In this document: positions 49,093 to 61,280 of the stretch, piece by piece
Layout of the letters: every line of letters starts with the position of its first letter
How positions within the stretch are numbered: position 1 is the first letter of the stretch
Assembly (NCBI GenBank): GCA_027186245.1
Contig: CP114485.1
Location: forward strand, 8,584,001-8,648,000
DNA: 64,000 bases
Direction: 5' to 3'
Origin: Coriaria nepalensis
Taxonomy: Eukaryota; Streptophyta; Magnoliopsida; Cucurbitales; Coriariaceae
Notes under the pieces: generated by a model
Databases searched by the model: none
What the model was told of the DNA's origin: nothing
Seen by the model: only the letters and a program-made list of their open reading frames with translations
Program-made: the position numbers and the translations under genes

Positions 49093-52000
49093 ATGGGGAA
49101 GAAGAAGAAGAGAGTGTCATCGAAGGTTTGGTGCTATTACTGCGACCGTGAATTCGATGACGAAAAGATATTGGTGCAGCATCAGAAGGCGAAACACTTT
49201 AAGTGCCATGTCTGTCACAAGAAGCTTTCTACTGCAGGCGGCATGGTCATCCACGTCCTTCAGGTTCACAAGGAAAACGTCACCAAGTACACTTCTTTTT
49301 CTACCTCTAAACCCTAATTTGTTTTTCCCATTTACGATGTTTTTTTTCCCCCTGTTTTAAAAATGAAACAGCTATTCCTTGTGTAAGAATGATTCACTCC
49401 ATCTTTTGAACCAATTTAGAATTTCTCTTTTTCCTCGAGTATCAGTTTCTGTGTTTCTATTTGGATTTTTTTTTTTTTTTTGGGTGTGAGTTGAGGAGGT
49501 TGTAGTTTGTAGTTTCTGGCAAGAATCTTAGAGGTGCTGACCGGCTTTTTCTATTAGCCTAAATCAACTACTGACTCTAGTTTGATTCATTGAAGGCATT
49601 GATGTTTTTTGTAAAATTGGTTTATTATCCATTGGAAATTCAGTGCAAGTTTATATCTAGGCTCCTTGATCTGAAATCTGTACTACTTGGAGTAATCAGG
49701 GGACTTTATTTAGCCAACTGGTAAATTCATGGGTTGTTTAGAATTTAGATTACTGACTACCCTTCTTATGTAGGGTAGGAACTCTGTTGGGAGTCTAAGA
49801 TGACCAAGATGACTTATTAAGAGTCTTCTTGTTCATTCTTTCCTTGTTAATTGGAGTTTATGCTGACCAACTTCCTGAGCAGTCTAGCCTATTGGTTGTT
49901 AGTGTAATGAGTGAGCCTTGACTGGTTGAACACGATTCTCTTACTCCTCTTCCTCCCCCCCTCCCGCCTCTTTTTTCTCTTGGATTCCCTTTTTAAGTGG
50001 TAAATGGGGGTAATGAATAAAATACACGCAATATCCATTTGCTCACTTTCATGGATTGGGTTCAGTGGCGCAATTTAAGTGAGGGCCGAAGTGCAATTAC
50101 ACTCGAGAAAATGGGACAAGCATTTATAAGTTTTGTTTTTGATAGTTTATGCTTCAATAGTCCATTCGATAGGGAGGTGATGAATAGAGTGCTGCATGTT
50201 TTTTTTTTCTCTCTTGGAAAATTTTAAGTGGTAAATGGGGGTAAGGAGTAAAATACACGCAATATCCATTTGCTCACTGTCATGGATTGGGTTCAGTGTC
50301 GCAATTTAAGTGAGGCCGAAGTGCAATTACACTCGAGAAAATGGGACAAGCACTTATAGGTTTTGTTTTTGATACTTTATGCTTCAATAGTCCATTTGAT
50401 AGGGAGGTGATGGATAGAGTGCTGCATGTTTTTTTTCTCTTTTGGAAAATTTTTAAGTGGTAAATGGGGGTAAGGAGTAAAATACATGCAATATTCATTT
50501 GCTCACGGTCATGGATTGGGTTCAGTGTTGTAATTTAAGTGACGCGGAAGTGCAATTACACTCAGGAAAATGGGCAAGCATTTATAAGTTTTGTTTTTGA
50601 TACTTTATGCTCCAATAGTCCATTCAATAGGGAGGTGATGGATAGAGTTCTGCATGTTTTGATTGCTAATTGGTCTGAATCATGTGATACTGAAATAAAT
50701 TTTTTGAGAGGTGATGGATAGGATTCTGTTTCTGTTGATTGCTAACTGGCTTAAATCTGTGTTACTGAAATGAAATTATTTGGGAGATGGGGGATGCAAT
50801 CATAAAACTTGTTAGTTGATATCTAAAGTGATTAATTTCTCTATCCCTTAATGCAATATTATGAATTTAATTCTGAATAATTGGCTCTGCTTAGAACCCA
50901 TAATATCAGGAAATTAATCCAATTGGAATTGAATTTTCTTGTTTGATTGCCATTTAATTTTTAGTTTCCTTATACATCAATAGAAATTGAATTTCCTTAT
51001 TTTAATAGTTTCCTATTTGCACTCAATTTTCTATCTAGAGGTATTTTGGTTTGTTTAGTTATTATATTTTAAAGTTCCTGTAAATTGTAGTTATGTGCAT
51101 ATTTTAATAACGGGTATTGGTAAGGAGACAAAAATTAGACAAAATGAGGTGAGGTGGCAACCATCCACACCAACCACTTGATTGATGAGTCAACAAGAGG
51201 TGGTGTGGATAGTTTGACACCTCACCCTAATTTGTCTAAATATTTTCCAACTTTTGTTCCCCAACCATTTTCCTTAATAACAAGAATAAGATTTGATTTG
51301 AGTTTTCTCAATCTTTTGAAAGTGTGATGCTTGCTAGAAAGTGTGAGGTTTCCTCTTTTAGGTGTGATTCCTGGAACATAGGTGTGATGCCTAGACCCTA
51401 TTAGTGTGAGGCTAATAGTTAATTTCCTGGTTAATTCCCTATCTCAATTCACGGATCTTAATTTTTCCTTACGCGTCCCACATCATTTATACCATGAAGT
51501 TAAGCACACAGCTTGAATAGTTATTGTTATTCAATAGGAAGAATGCATCTTTGATGGATAACCAGTCCAAAAATTATAATTTGAATTTTAGATTAGGTTT
51601 TTCCCTTTATATATTGAGGAAGGGGGAGTCCCAGGTGGTAGAAGGGGATGGATGACCTGGTGATTTGAATGTTGTAACAAATAGATGATTAATGCGTTAG
51701 ATCTCATTGCCATTCTTTTTATGTTATTTTGTTAAGAGTGTTCAAACCAGGAGAGGATGGTGAAGAGTGACATTTAGTCTAGGCTGCAAATTTGGCATCT
51801 TGCAGAAAGAAAATAGGGGCAGTTGGGAGTATGTCCTTAACTTAGGAGCATGCTGATATAAGCTAGATGATTTGAAAGATTGAGTTGTTTCACGTTTATT
51901 ATAAATTTTTTTTACCTACTTGTATTAGCCATGCCTAAAATCTACTAGAACTTGTTCTAATAGTAGTATTTGTACAGGGTACCTAATGCAAAACCAGAGA

Positions 52001-55000
52001 GGGAATCAACAGACATTGAGATATATGGAATGCAAGGAATCCCTCCTGACGTCTTAGCAGCACATTATGGAGAGGAAGGTAAGGAACCTTTCTGTTAACT
52101 TTTATGCGGTAATTCTTTTGAATTGCACACACACACTTTGGTTATCATAGCGATCTAAACCCAAAAGAATATTATTTTCATTCCCTTTCTTCGCATCTTT
52201 GTTCATTAACTTTTGCAAAAATGTAGAGGCTTGTGATTTAAAACTCCCAAATTATTTGAAGCTTAAATGACTTCCGGCTACTGAAAATAGGATCGTGTTA
52301 AAATTGGAGGATTGTGTCAAAACTATTTGAGAATAGTTTTGGTTACATTTATTGGACCACTCTGATCTCCAGTTGTAATTATAGTCTTAATTGTGTAGAT
52401 CCATATTGCAATGTGGTTTTGGGTTTGACTATTAGAATGTTTTTGTGGCTAGGTAGATAATGGAAGGATTTAGTAGAGTATATGCGTATATTTGTGTGTG
52501 TAGTAAAAGGCATTTCTCTATAGGGTCTATGCCATATGTCCAGATCCTAGGAAATAGATGGTTGCTTGCTATGCTTTCCATTATATTGGCATAAGCTGAA
52601 ATGAACTTCTGGTCTTGTGTCGTTTAACTCAAGCCGTAAGACTTAGTTAATCCAGGTATGTCTCAATACAATTTGTTGGATCTGGGTAGATTGGGGAAAA
52701 GCTGAAAGATCCTATGCCATCCAGAACCATGTTTCATGCATACATTTGTGGATATGTTGGAAATTCAACATATACACCTTTGTTAGGAGGGTTCTAACCT
52801 ATCTGGGAATCTATTATTCTTTAGAGAAGAAGATGAAAATGTTTCATGGATCAACTATACTCTCTATTGTAGTTTATACTTAAAATACAAGTGATATCCT
52901 TCGGAGCTGAAAACTTAAATATCTATCTTGCAGATGAAGATGCTCCGTCAAAAGTGGCCAAATTAGATGTTCCATCTGGTCAGCTTGCTGGAGGTGTAGT
53001 ACCAGGGTCATTGGGTATTGGATATCCTCCTCGACCAGCTTTAAGAGCAATGCGACCAGTGTATGTTCTCTTTGATATCATTATGTGCTGATTTGGTGCT
53101 TGTAAGATGCCCAATATCACAAAATCGGCCTCTCTTTTTTCTCTCTATTATCTTTTGTTATTATGTGGCTGCAGTTACAGTTCTCCCATGCCACCACTAC
53201 CTGGTGGTGCCTGGCCAGCTGCACCTCGTCCCCAACCTTGGTACCCGCCAAACCCTGTTGTTTCAGTTCCTCCTGGTCAATTGGGTTATGCACAACAGCC
53301 ATTGTTTCCAGTGCAGAATGTGAGGCCACCTCTCACATCAACAATAACACATCCACTCCAGTTGTCACAGATAATGCCACCTGGGTTGCCATCATCAGCC
53401 CCTCCAGTTCCTGTATCACAACCCTTGTTCCCTGTTGGTGCCAATACCAGTATGTCTGCTCATGGTCCACCTTTTTCTGCTCCTATGCTTTCAACAAGCA
53501 TTTCATCCATCTCTCAAGTAGAAGTTACCGGCTCAATGGGAACACACCTGGGAAATAATGCTTCTATGACAAGTAGCTACCAAGTCCAAGGCGTTCCAGG
53601 TTTGACTAATTTTCCCTAGGTGATCCTTTGGATTTGGGTTTTCTGTTGATAGTCTTGTCCTGTTGATTTCTAAGAAGCTCAAAACTTTGGGCTGCTTACA
53701 AATTTATTATGGACTCTATTTTCTCAAAGCACCCACAAGTTTTTATTTCTTATTTTTTATTTTTTCCTTGCCAGCCTTGAACTCCTGCTTATACATATTC
53801 TTAGGCCTTTTTATAGACTTCTCATTCTAAACCTTCAATATAAGTTAACAAATAGGATAGCTGTGTCTATCTACTAATGTTTTAGTGATTCTTATATGAA
53901 CTAATTGATTCTTCACCATCGACTCCTGTGCTTTTGCACACTATGAGTATCTACTTAGCATTATGTAATCGAAAATGGATACCTACTTAAACTTATTAGG
54001 TGCATGATGTCATGACAATGAACACAAAAGGTGATCACTGATTTTGACGAAGTATATTTATCTTAAGAAATGATATTGGGGATTCTGCAAATTAGGAGTG
54101 GCGTACTTTAGAGGGTCCTACTACCCTTGAGGGTCTAGATTCCTTATTGGAGAAGTGCTTACACAAGTTAGGCTTGTCATGATACATATCGTCATATAGC
54201 ACTCTTTTAAACTTTATCTTATTTGTAGTGATTTGATATTGTGAAATCGTTGTAATCTAATGCTCTTCTGCTTTCTATTATGCCAGGGGGGACATTAAAC
54301 AATTCACATTCTTATGCCTCTGGTCCCAATACTGGAGGACCATCTATTGGACCACCTCCTGTAATTGCAAATAAAGCTCCTCCTAACCAGCCAGCAACAA
54401 ATGAAGTCTATTTAGTTTGGGACGATGAGGCTATGTCTATGGTTAGTAGAATTTCTATCTTAGCCACCGCGCATTGCCACATGATATAACTAGTCAATGA
54501 GAATTTAGTGATTCGACTTTTTAATCTAGTTGAGCCATCTTGTGTTGAGCTATCATTATGGTTTATCACGTGGCATATGTACTTGTTACATGTAATCATT
54601 CTCCTACTTGTTACATGTACTCTCCACAATTGTTGTCTCTAATTTTGTCTCAAATTAGCTGTGTATTAAATATTTGCAGGAGGAAAGAAGGATGTCCTTA
54701 ACAAAGTATCAGGTGCATGATGAATCTAGCCAGGTAAGTCTTACTCACCACCTAATGCCTAGAGATGGTTTACAAGTTCTTAACCCATTGGTACGATATC
54801 TGTTTCTTGTTACAGATTTGGTTGTTTACGTGTTTCGTGTTGATAGAGCTATGAGAAAGTAATACATACATTTTCTGAGGGACATGTTATCCTTTTCAAT
54901 CATGTCTATCTTTTCGGTTGCCAATCCAATCTCATATAAGTGCTTGAGTATGGTCTTTACATTTCTCTCACTTGTAGTTGGTAATTAAAAACTTTCTAAA

Positions 55001-55440
55001 GCTCGTTGCCATGAACTTGAAGGTTCTCTCTCCATTGCATTGAACCCAATTACGAATGTGTGTCAAGTACTTATTCTCAATTAATTTTGGTATTTATTTA
55101 TATGTTGTTCTTCATGCTCCCTATGCTTGATGGCCGAGTGTGGGGGTTTGGTTGGAACAAGATATTATCCAACGGGATTTTTGCTCATGCATCATTACAA
55201 TTTATTTTATGATCGATCAGTGAATTCGGACTTTGGCCAGGTCAGCTTCTCTTGCAAAAAGTTTGGAATCTATCGAGTAGGACCCAGCAAATATGGTTTG
55301 CCAATAAGACTTGGTAGTCATGGTTTTCCTCTCTAATCTCTTGCCGTTGTGGATTTACTTTGTTTCAGATGAGTTCAATTGACGCAGCCATAGACAGAAG
55401 GATATTGGAAAGCCGGCTTGCTGGGCGAATGACATTTTAG
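49093..55440 (+). CDS. SUF4: SUPPRESSOR OF FRIGIDA 4-like C2H2 zinc-finger protein
   Basis: Seven coding exons: 49093-49286, 51978-52078, 52934-53060, 53175-53599, 54287-54441, 54680-54733 and 55369-55440, all GT-AG, encoding 375 residues (the Arabidopsis protein is slightly shorter). The N-terminus [20 protein letters not shown] carries two C2H2 fingers: C14/C17/H30/H35 and C38/C41/H54/H59. The motif [20 protein letters not shown] follows. Residues of about 110-330 are proline-rich with low complexity ([20 protein letters not shown]). The C-terminus has [20 protein letters not shown] and ends [14 protein letters not shown]4 binds DNA in the FRIGIDA complex that activates FLC in Arabidopsis; whether that role holds here is unknown. 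Intron 1 (2.7 kb) contains a tandem repeat and a MITE. Confidence 0.95.
49994..50665 (+). repeat. Three-copy tandem repeat of about 229 bp in SUF4 intron 1
   Basis: Units begin TAAGTGGTAAATGGGGGTAA at about 49994, 50226 and 50454. Each carries TTTGCTCAC, ATGGATTGGGTTCAGTG, GAAAATGGG, CTTTATGC and GGGAGGTGATG, ending in GTGCTGCATGTTTT and a T run. The third copy loses its end at about 50665, and a short echo (GAGGTGATGGATAG) follows at 50710. Copies are nearly identical, so the array is young. Confidence 0.9.
51112..51273. mobile_element. MITE with 8-bp target duplication in SUF4 intron 1
   Basis: A 162-bp element is flanked by TTAATAAC on both sides (51104-51111 and 51274-51281). The ends form imperfect inverted repeats: left GGGTATTGGTAAGGAGACAA, right complement GGAAAATGGTTGGGGAACAA. 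GAGGTGAGGTG/CACCTCACC and GGTGTGG/CCACACC pair further inside. An 8-bp duplication suggests the hAT superfamily. Confidence 0.75.
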
Positions 55441-56541
55441 ATGGAATGGAGGCTCGGATGGAATTTTAGCAAGTCAGATGTAAAAGCTGTTGCGGCATGC
55501 CTGAAAAGAGTGGCAGTGCTGTAAGTTTAGGAACATTCTCTGATAGATCAACTTAAATATATCTTCTCAGGTGTTGTACACATTGCAAGAGAATTGGAAG
55601 GGTAGTAAGATTGAACAGCCTTTTTTTTCTTCTTATTCCTATTATGAAGTCAAGCTGTTTAAATTTTGTTTCCTTCCTTTTAGTAAATTTATTTTCCCTG
55701 TTTGGGATGGGCCTCTTTTTAGTCTATTATATTCCTTTGATATAGACCACCTTATTCACATAATGTAATTTAGGTCTGTTTTATCTGTGAACAATACTGG
55801 TTGAACTTAGCTGTACACAGTTCAAATTTCTATTATCCGAACATAGGAGAAGCCAAGGTTTGATGAAAAAGGTGACCAAATCTATAACTAGTCTATTACA
55901 ATTTAATTAATGCTATGTTCTAGAATTTCAACGTTGAACAATTCGAATCTATGGTTATTAGTACAATGATTCTCTATAATTTGATCACGTGGTTTTGCAT
56001 TGTATAACATAGGTCTTATTATTACAAGGGGGTTAATAGTTAAAAATAGGGATGGGTATGTTTCCCGGTGCCAATGGAATCGGACTCGGTGTTGGTATCC
56101 AAATTTATATTTTTGAAGTTTTTCTAGTATTCATAAAAATAACTTCCAACATTTTATAAATGCTAGAATTAATATATGATATAAAAAATATCATTAATAT
56201 TCTTAAACTGGTTGTTAATGATATATTTAAAGTTGTAAAGAATGAATATATTGGTATCCAAATTAATGTTGTTAGTGATATGAGATGCTTTTGTATTTAT
56301 AGATTCTAGATGTTATTTTTAATCGTATATTTATAAATTTGATCTTAAGATGAGAGTGGAACATTTTTTAGATGAAAATGAACTATGTGAAAGTTTAAGG
56401 ACGAAAATAAGCAAAAAGTAAAAGTGTAGGGATGAAAATTATAACTTGTACTTATGGTTTGCGAAAAGTTTTATCGGGATCGGGGCAGGGTAGTACAATA
56501 CTTCTTCCAATTGTCGTAGTATGAGGATCAAAATTGAATCC
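55441..56541. other. SUF4 3' region and spacer
   Basis: The likely SUF4 3' untranslated region is followed by AT-rich spacer. No other gene was seen. Confidence 0.45.
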
Positions 56542-56892
56542 ATTAGCTCCAGGGTTGTGCAGGAATTCATCCATATCCACTGAAATTGCTCGATCTGCCC
56601 ACCTGCGAGCGGATGTGGCGGATAATTTTTTTAATTTTTTTAAGACGGGCGGATATCTGCCCCGCCATGAATGCCCGCCAGACACTTGGACAGATATCCG
56701 CCTACTTTAATTTTAAGAAGAAACGATGAGTGTGGAATCTGTGAATGATGATGATATATGAGATTTCTATCGCTAAAATGCTATTGTTCTTTTTGGGTTA
56801 TCAAATTGTAAACTATATTATTATGTTTGTGTTTTAGATTATGATGTTATTGGATGATGTTATGAATTAGACTATATGTTATGATATTTTAC

Positions 56893-57458
56893 GGGTCGAT
56901 AGGGCCGTCGACCCATTGACACATAAAGTAAGCTAGTTATAACTGTTAGTTTATTCTATGGGTCGAAAGCCCTTATAAACCTCAAATAGTCCTAAACTAG
57001 GCATATAATAGGAAAATAAGTTAAAAGGGTTTTAGGAAATGGGGCAATTTTGACTTGTTGCATAATCCGTTCAAAACTTAGTCATGTTTCTATCTCTCTA
57101 AACCAAGTTCTTAGTCTGGATTGAGAACTCAAATTGAGAGACGTTATATGAGACCTCAATCTAGAAAAAAAAAAGAAAAAAGCTGGGTCTGGATTCTCAA
57201 TCCAGACCGAGAAACGTTATATGAGACCTTGATCTAGATTGGAAACTCAAACCGAGACATTATATGAGATCTCAGTCTGGATCGGAAACTTAGACCGAGA
57301 GACATTATATGAGACCTTGATATGGATCAGGGACTTAGACCGAGAGACGTTACATGAGACCTTGTTAGAAGGCCCCATCGGCCCATAGAATAAATTAGTC
57401 ATAACTTCTAATTTACTCTATGAGTTAAACTTCGAAAGGTCGAAAGCCCTATCGACCC
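56893..57458. mobile_element. Element nested inside the hAT-like element
   Basis: Perfect 13-bp inverted ends, GGGTCGATAGGGC (56893-56905) and GCCCTATCGACCC (57446-57458), enclose 566 bp. A further internal similarity is TTATAACTGTTAGTTTATTC versus TCATAACTTCTAATTTACTC. No target duplication was seen, so an internal inversion of the host element is an alternative. It contains the GACCGAGA array. Confidence 0.55.
57110..57365. repeat. Tandem array of about 55-bp units with GACCGAGA motifs
   Basis: Four to five units of the form GAGACCTTGATCTAGATTGG plus AACTCA(A/G)ACCGAGA plus (GA)ACGTTATAT are seen. The GACCGAGA and CAGTCTGGAT motifs are the same as those in the arrays at 3038-3412 and 5555-6050, more than 50 kb away and in a different element type. 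Confidence 0.75.
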
Positions 57459-57761
57459 TTCGAGTAAATTTAAAAAACGGCAGGCGGGCGGATAACCGCC
57501 TGCCGTGGCGGTGTTAGATAACTACCCGCTCCATGGTAGGGCAGAGTGGCAGATATTAATGAAGGAAATTTTCAAACGGGCGAATAACTGTCTGTTAGTG
57601 CAAATGGTAGATATGACAAATAGCGGATAATGGATATCTGTATCCGCCATTTGCACAACCCTAATCAGCTCTGACTAGGTCCTACTAAGGCTAGAGCTAG
57701 AAAAAAAAAGTGTAGGGGTGGCAAAAGACATTATATAAAAAGCAAAATACATTATATAAAA

Positions 57762-58623
57762 GGCAAATTATATATGAATCTCTCGAGATTTATTGATATT
57801 ACAGGTAGATTCCAAAATATTTTAGGAATTATAATTGATTTCTTGAGGTTTTAGAATTATGTGAGTCCCCTCAAATTTACTCTAAATTATAAATTGATCT
57901 TCTCAAATTTATCTCAAATTATAGATATAGCTATTTAATTATGAACGGTAAATGTTAAATCTAGCAGTCAACCCATTATTACAAGCTAAAAGACATAATA
58001 TTGATGTTGTGATAAAGTTTTCATTATAAGATATGATAAATGAGTTTTTTTTTTCAAATTATTATTATTTTAGTTTTTCGGGTAATGTAATTAAAAATTT
58101 CTAAGGATTTTAATGAAATGATGAAATGAGTTTATATCAAATGGTTATGTGTTTGATTCATGATTATTCTTTAAATGTTGCTAGCTCTGAGAGTGTCTAA
58201 AAGGTATTACTAATACAATACTGAGGTAAATTGTAAATATCGTGTATAGTATAGTCTTAGTGATACCTTTTACATGCTCTTTAGCTAATATATTAAGTCT
58301 TTTAACTATTAAAAGTTGATTAACCATCATACTTAACATTGAGTAGTAATAATTAGGCTAAACTTGTAATTTCAGGCAAAATTGAGGAGATTTACCTCTA
58401 ATTTAGGATATATATAAGGGGGTTTATTTATAATTTTAAAATTTCAGAGGATCTATTTATAATTTCAAAATTTTAAGGGATCTGCTTATAATTGAGGGCA
58501 CACTTCAAATGTTTTACTTATAATTTATAGTAAACCTGACAGAATTAATTTATAATTTTCAAAATATGGAGGAATCTACCTATAGTATGAATAAACCTCA
58601 TGAGATTTAAATGTAAGTTGCTC
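57762..58623. mobile_element. Mutator-like MITE with 10-bp flanking repeat
   Basis: TTATATAAAA flanks the element at 57752-57761 and 58624-58633. The ends are inverted repeats: left GGCAAATTATATATGAATCT, right complement GAGCAACTTACATTTAAATC, with similarity continuing about 90 bp inward (GGTAGATTCC). A 9-10-bp duplication and long inverted repeats fit Mutator-like elements. Repeats such as GATCTATTTATAATTTC occupy the inner right arm. An extra TTATATAAAA copy lies just outside at 57731. Confidence 0.75.
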
Positions 58624-58814
58624 TTATATAAAACTTAAGGTGGGTAAGAGTACATTTTTAACACAAAAAAAATTCATTTATAAGAAATTAATAATTTTAG
58701 GTTAAAATTTTTAATTTTAGTAAAGTTTAGGGTCTATAATGTGCTCCTTGCCCACTCCTTTCTTTGTCCTTGGGATTAAAAATCCTAATTTTTTTTGTAA
58801 TGTTAAAAAAATTA

Positions 58815-59580
58815 AGGGTTAATTTACCTTTTTGTTCATGTATTGTTCAACTTCTATAAATTAATCATTTCACCGATCTCGATAAACTTTTTAATCTATG
58901 TATTATTAAGATAGACTTTTTAATCATTCTGATAATTTTTTCCGCCTTTTAGGCTGACGTGTCATTGTTAAAACATGTCAGCACCTATTGTAACGCGTTA
59001 CATGTAAAATATGAGTTATATACATCAATAATAAAAAGTTAAAATTATAAATTTGAACCAAATTAATATTTTTCTTTATAATTTTACACAAAATAAATAA
59101 ATAATATATTTTTTCCTTTTGTTTTTGCCTTCCTAAGCTCCATCCATGGAGGTTTGACCTCCATGAATAGATCTGAAATTCAAACTCCAGATTTTTCCAT
59201 CATACCTGTCCTTGGCGGTCTAACCTCCATGGATGGAGCTTGATGAAATGTGGAAAAACGAAAAAGAAAAATGAAAAAAAAAACTTTATAAATATTTGAG
59301 ATAAAATTATAATGAAAAATATTAATTTAGGTTAAATTTATAATTTAAAACTATTTATTGTTAATGTCGCAATATTAAAATTTATATTTTATATGTGTCG
59401 CATTATAATAGGTATTAACATGTTCTAAAAATGTCACGTCAGTTTAATTACCGAAAAAAATAATCAGATAGACTAAAAAATCATATCTCAATAATATAAG
59501 AAATAAAAAATTTGTCGGAGCCAGTAAAAGAATGAATTAGTAAAGGTCGAATAACATAGTGATGAAAAATAAATTAATCC
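58815..59580. mobile_element. Foldback element with inverted arms of about 220 bp
   Basis: The left arm (about 58815-59035) starts GGTTAATTTACCTTTTTGTT. The reverse complement of the right arm (about 59365-59580) starts GGATTAATTTATTTTTCATC. Shared blocks include TATTATT.AGATA, TCTGATAATTTTTTC, CTGACGTG.CAT and ACATGT.A.CACCTATT. The arms are diverged. A palindrome occupies the centre. No coding region was found, and a target duplication was not confirmed. Confidence 0.7.
59137..59235. repeat. Inner inverted repeat of the foldback element
   Basis: AAGCTCCATCCATGGAGGTT near 59139 pairs with AACCTCCATGGATGGAGCTT near 59212. Each arm also holds its own CCATGGAGG/CCTCCATG palindromic core, so the region can form a stable hairpin of about 95 bases. 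Confidence 0.85.
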
Positions 59581-59599
59581 ACAAATGGATAAGAATGCA

Positions 59600-61280
59600 T
59601 TCTTATCATAGAATGATCACCCTAAATATAGTGATAAGAATGCATTCTTTGGAGGCTTCATACCTCTCTCTAAGAGCATGACCACCCAAATCTCATTTAG
59701 GTGTGTCATGATGTTAGAATGCATTTCTTTATATAGAATTTGGAGCACCTTTAGCATAGATACTAACATAATGTTATACACCTTGTTATCTTGTTCCAAC
59801 CATTTGGTCCAAGATTTCATATTTTGGCAGTTCAATTTGCCCAGGAGGGAGCTTCTATCACTCCTCTGACCATTATATGTGTAAGGCGTTCACTCTTGAG
59901 AATAATGATCTATTGTTTATTCCAATCCTTGAAGTTAATCTCCACTAACTTATTCATTTCAATAATTGATGTCGACAAACTTTTCATCATAGTCTGCTTT
60001 CATAAAAAGAAACGAAAATGCATAACATAAGTAATTTGTATAATTTATCAACAACTAAAATCAAAAGACTATTTAATTATAGTAAAGCTCCCACTATTTT
60101 ATTACAATCCACATCACCCTTTTATATTGTTGATACTATAAAAATTGTAGACACATGATGAGAGGTAATTAGCTTATAGAATCGAAATAAATGTAAGTCG
60201 GTTAGTAATGATTAAACTGACTGAACAATTAAATGATCGAATAAATATGAACTTTGGTCAAGTAATACTCAAGTTTAGCTGACATAGAGAGTTTGACTAG
60301 TCAAAATTCGCCCAAGAGTTGTTTCCCTTCAAGAAAATTAAAGTCATAAGGATCGGTGATGTGGCATGAAAAACAACCATATATTGTTCACTTGGAGATC
60401 AATCTCAACAGTCCGGGAATAGGAAATGCTAAAATCCCACGTGGAGGGGGATTAGATTTCATCCTCTAGCTTATGATTTCGGCTAAAAAGTAATGGGATT
60501 TGGCCGAACATGTTGGAGTAATCGGTCGACGAAAAAACTAGTTGAATGAAGAAATAACTCATAAGATTTATCTTTTAATAATGAGATAATGGATTACATT
60601 TTATCACCCTACAAACTACATGCATAAAAACACATACCCAATAGTTCACCTTTTAGCGGCCCATGGGTCACATTGAATGATATCACAACATGATATTTCA
60701 TATGTCAGTATTGTGGCTATTTCGGATCTGAGAATTATAAATACAATAGTCACTTGACAAGTCTCATCAACAATTATTAATATTATCATTCAGGCTTGTC
60801 CAATGATCAAGTTTAGTATTTAATCCTCCATCAATCATTTACATGTCTAACCCGATATTCTCCAATACCGATGATTATGAGAATATCGATCTTGTTTTGA
60901 AGAAGATAATTCATGTAATAATTTTTTCAAATTATCATTATCCTATCATGATAATCCTACAACTATAAACAATTTGGATCTTAGGTTCATAGCCACTTAG
61001 ATCTCAAGCTCGTAGTCACTTTGATCTCTTTAAGCTTGACCATGATCACGATTCTAAGCGCAAGCCTAAGATTCGGGAATATATCATGCATGCAATATAG
61101 AATATGCATAAACATTATTATGCCTAACACAATTATTACAATAAGATAGATTTAATTGCTAAAAATAAATACAAAGTATTAATATTCATTCATAAGTTTT
61201 ACATATAAGACTAAATCTCATAAAGTTTATGATCTGATCGAATAAATTCAAATGACTTAGTAGTTGTAAATTTTCACAAA
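59600..61280 (-). mobile_element. Copia gag fragment with 5' leader
   Basis: The minus strand encodes a broken copia gag. A start-like region near 59990 reads SLSTSIIEMNKLVEINFKDW, and 59835-59617 reads KWLEQDNKVYNIMLVSMLKV and onward. Upstream on the same strand (60060-61280) is non-coding leader and probable LTR, sharing CTCCCACTATTTT motifs with the fragment at 46.3 kb. Pol is absent; the foldback element lies directly beyond the gag end. Confidence 0.7.

Larger units (their letters stand above)
56550..57663. mobile_element. Non-autonomous hAT-like element, 1.1 kb
   Basis: The left end is CAGGGTTGTGCA and the right end is TGCACAACCCTA. They are flanked by ATTAGCTC (56542-56549) and ATCAGCTC (57664-57671), an 8-bp target duplication with one mismatch. 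Subterminal regions are rich in GGCGGATA/TATCCGCC in both orientations. No transposase is encoded. A minus-strand open frame at 56685-56452 crosses its left end and is incidental. Another element appears nested inside. Confidence 0.8.

Noticed and set aside
53163..53558. 131-codon open frame overlapping SUF4 exon 4
   Set aside because: It is an alternative frame of the proline-rich SUF4 exon, whose own frame continues correctly across the splice sites.
56452..56685. 77-codon minus-strand open frame
   Set aside because: It crosses the hAT-like element's target duplication and terminus, so it is not one gene.
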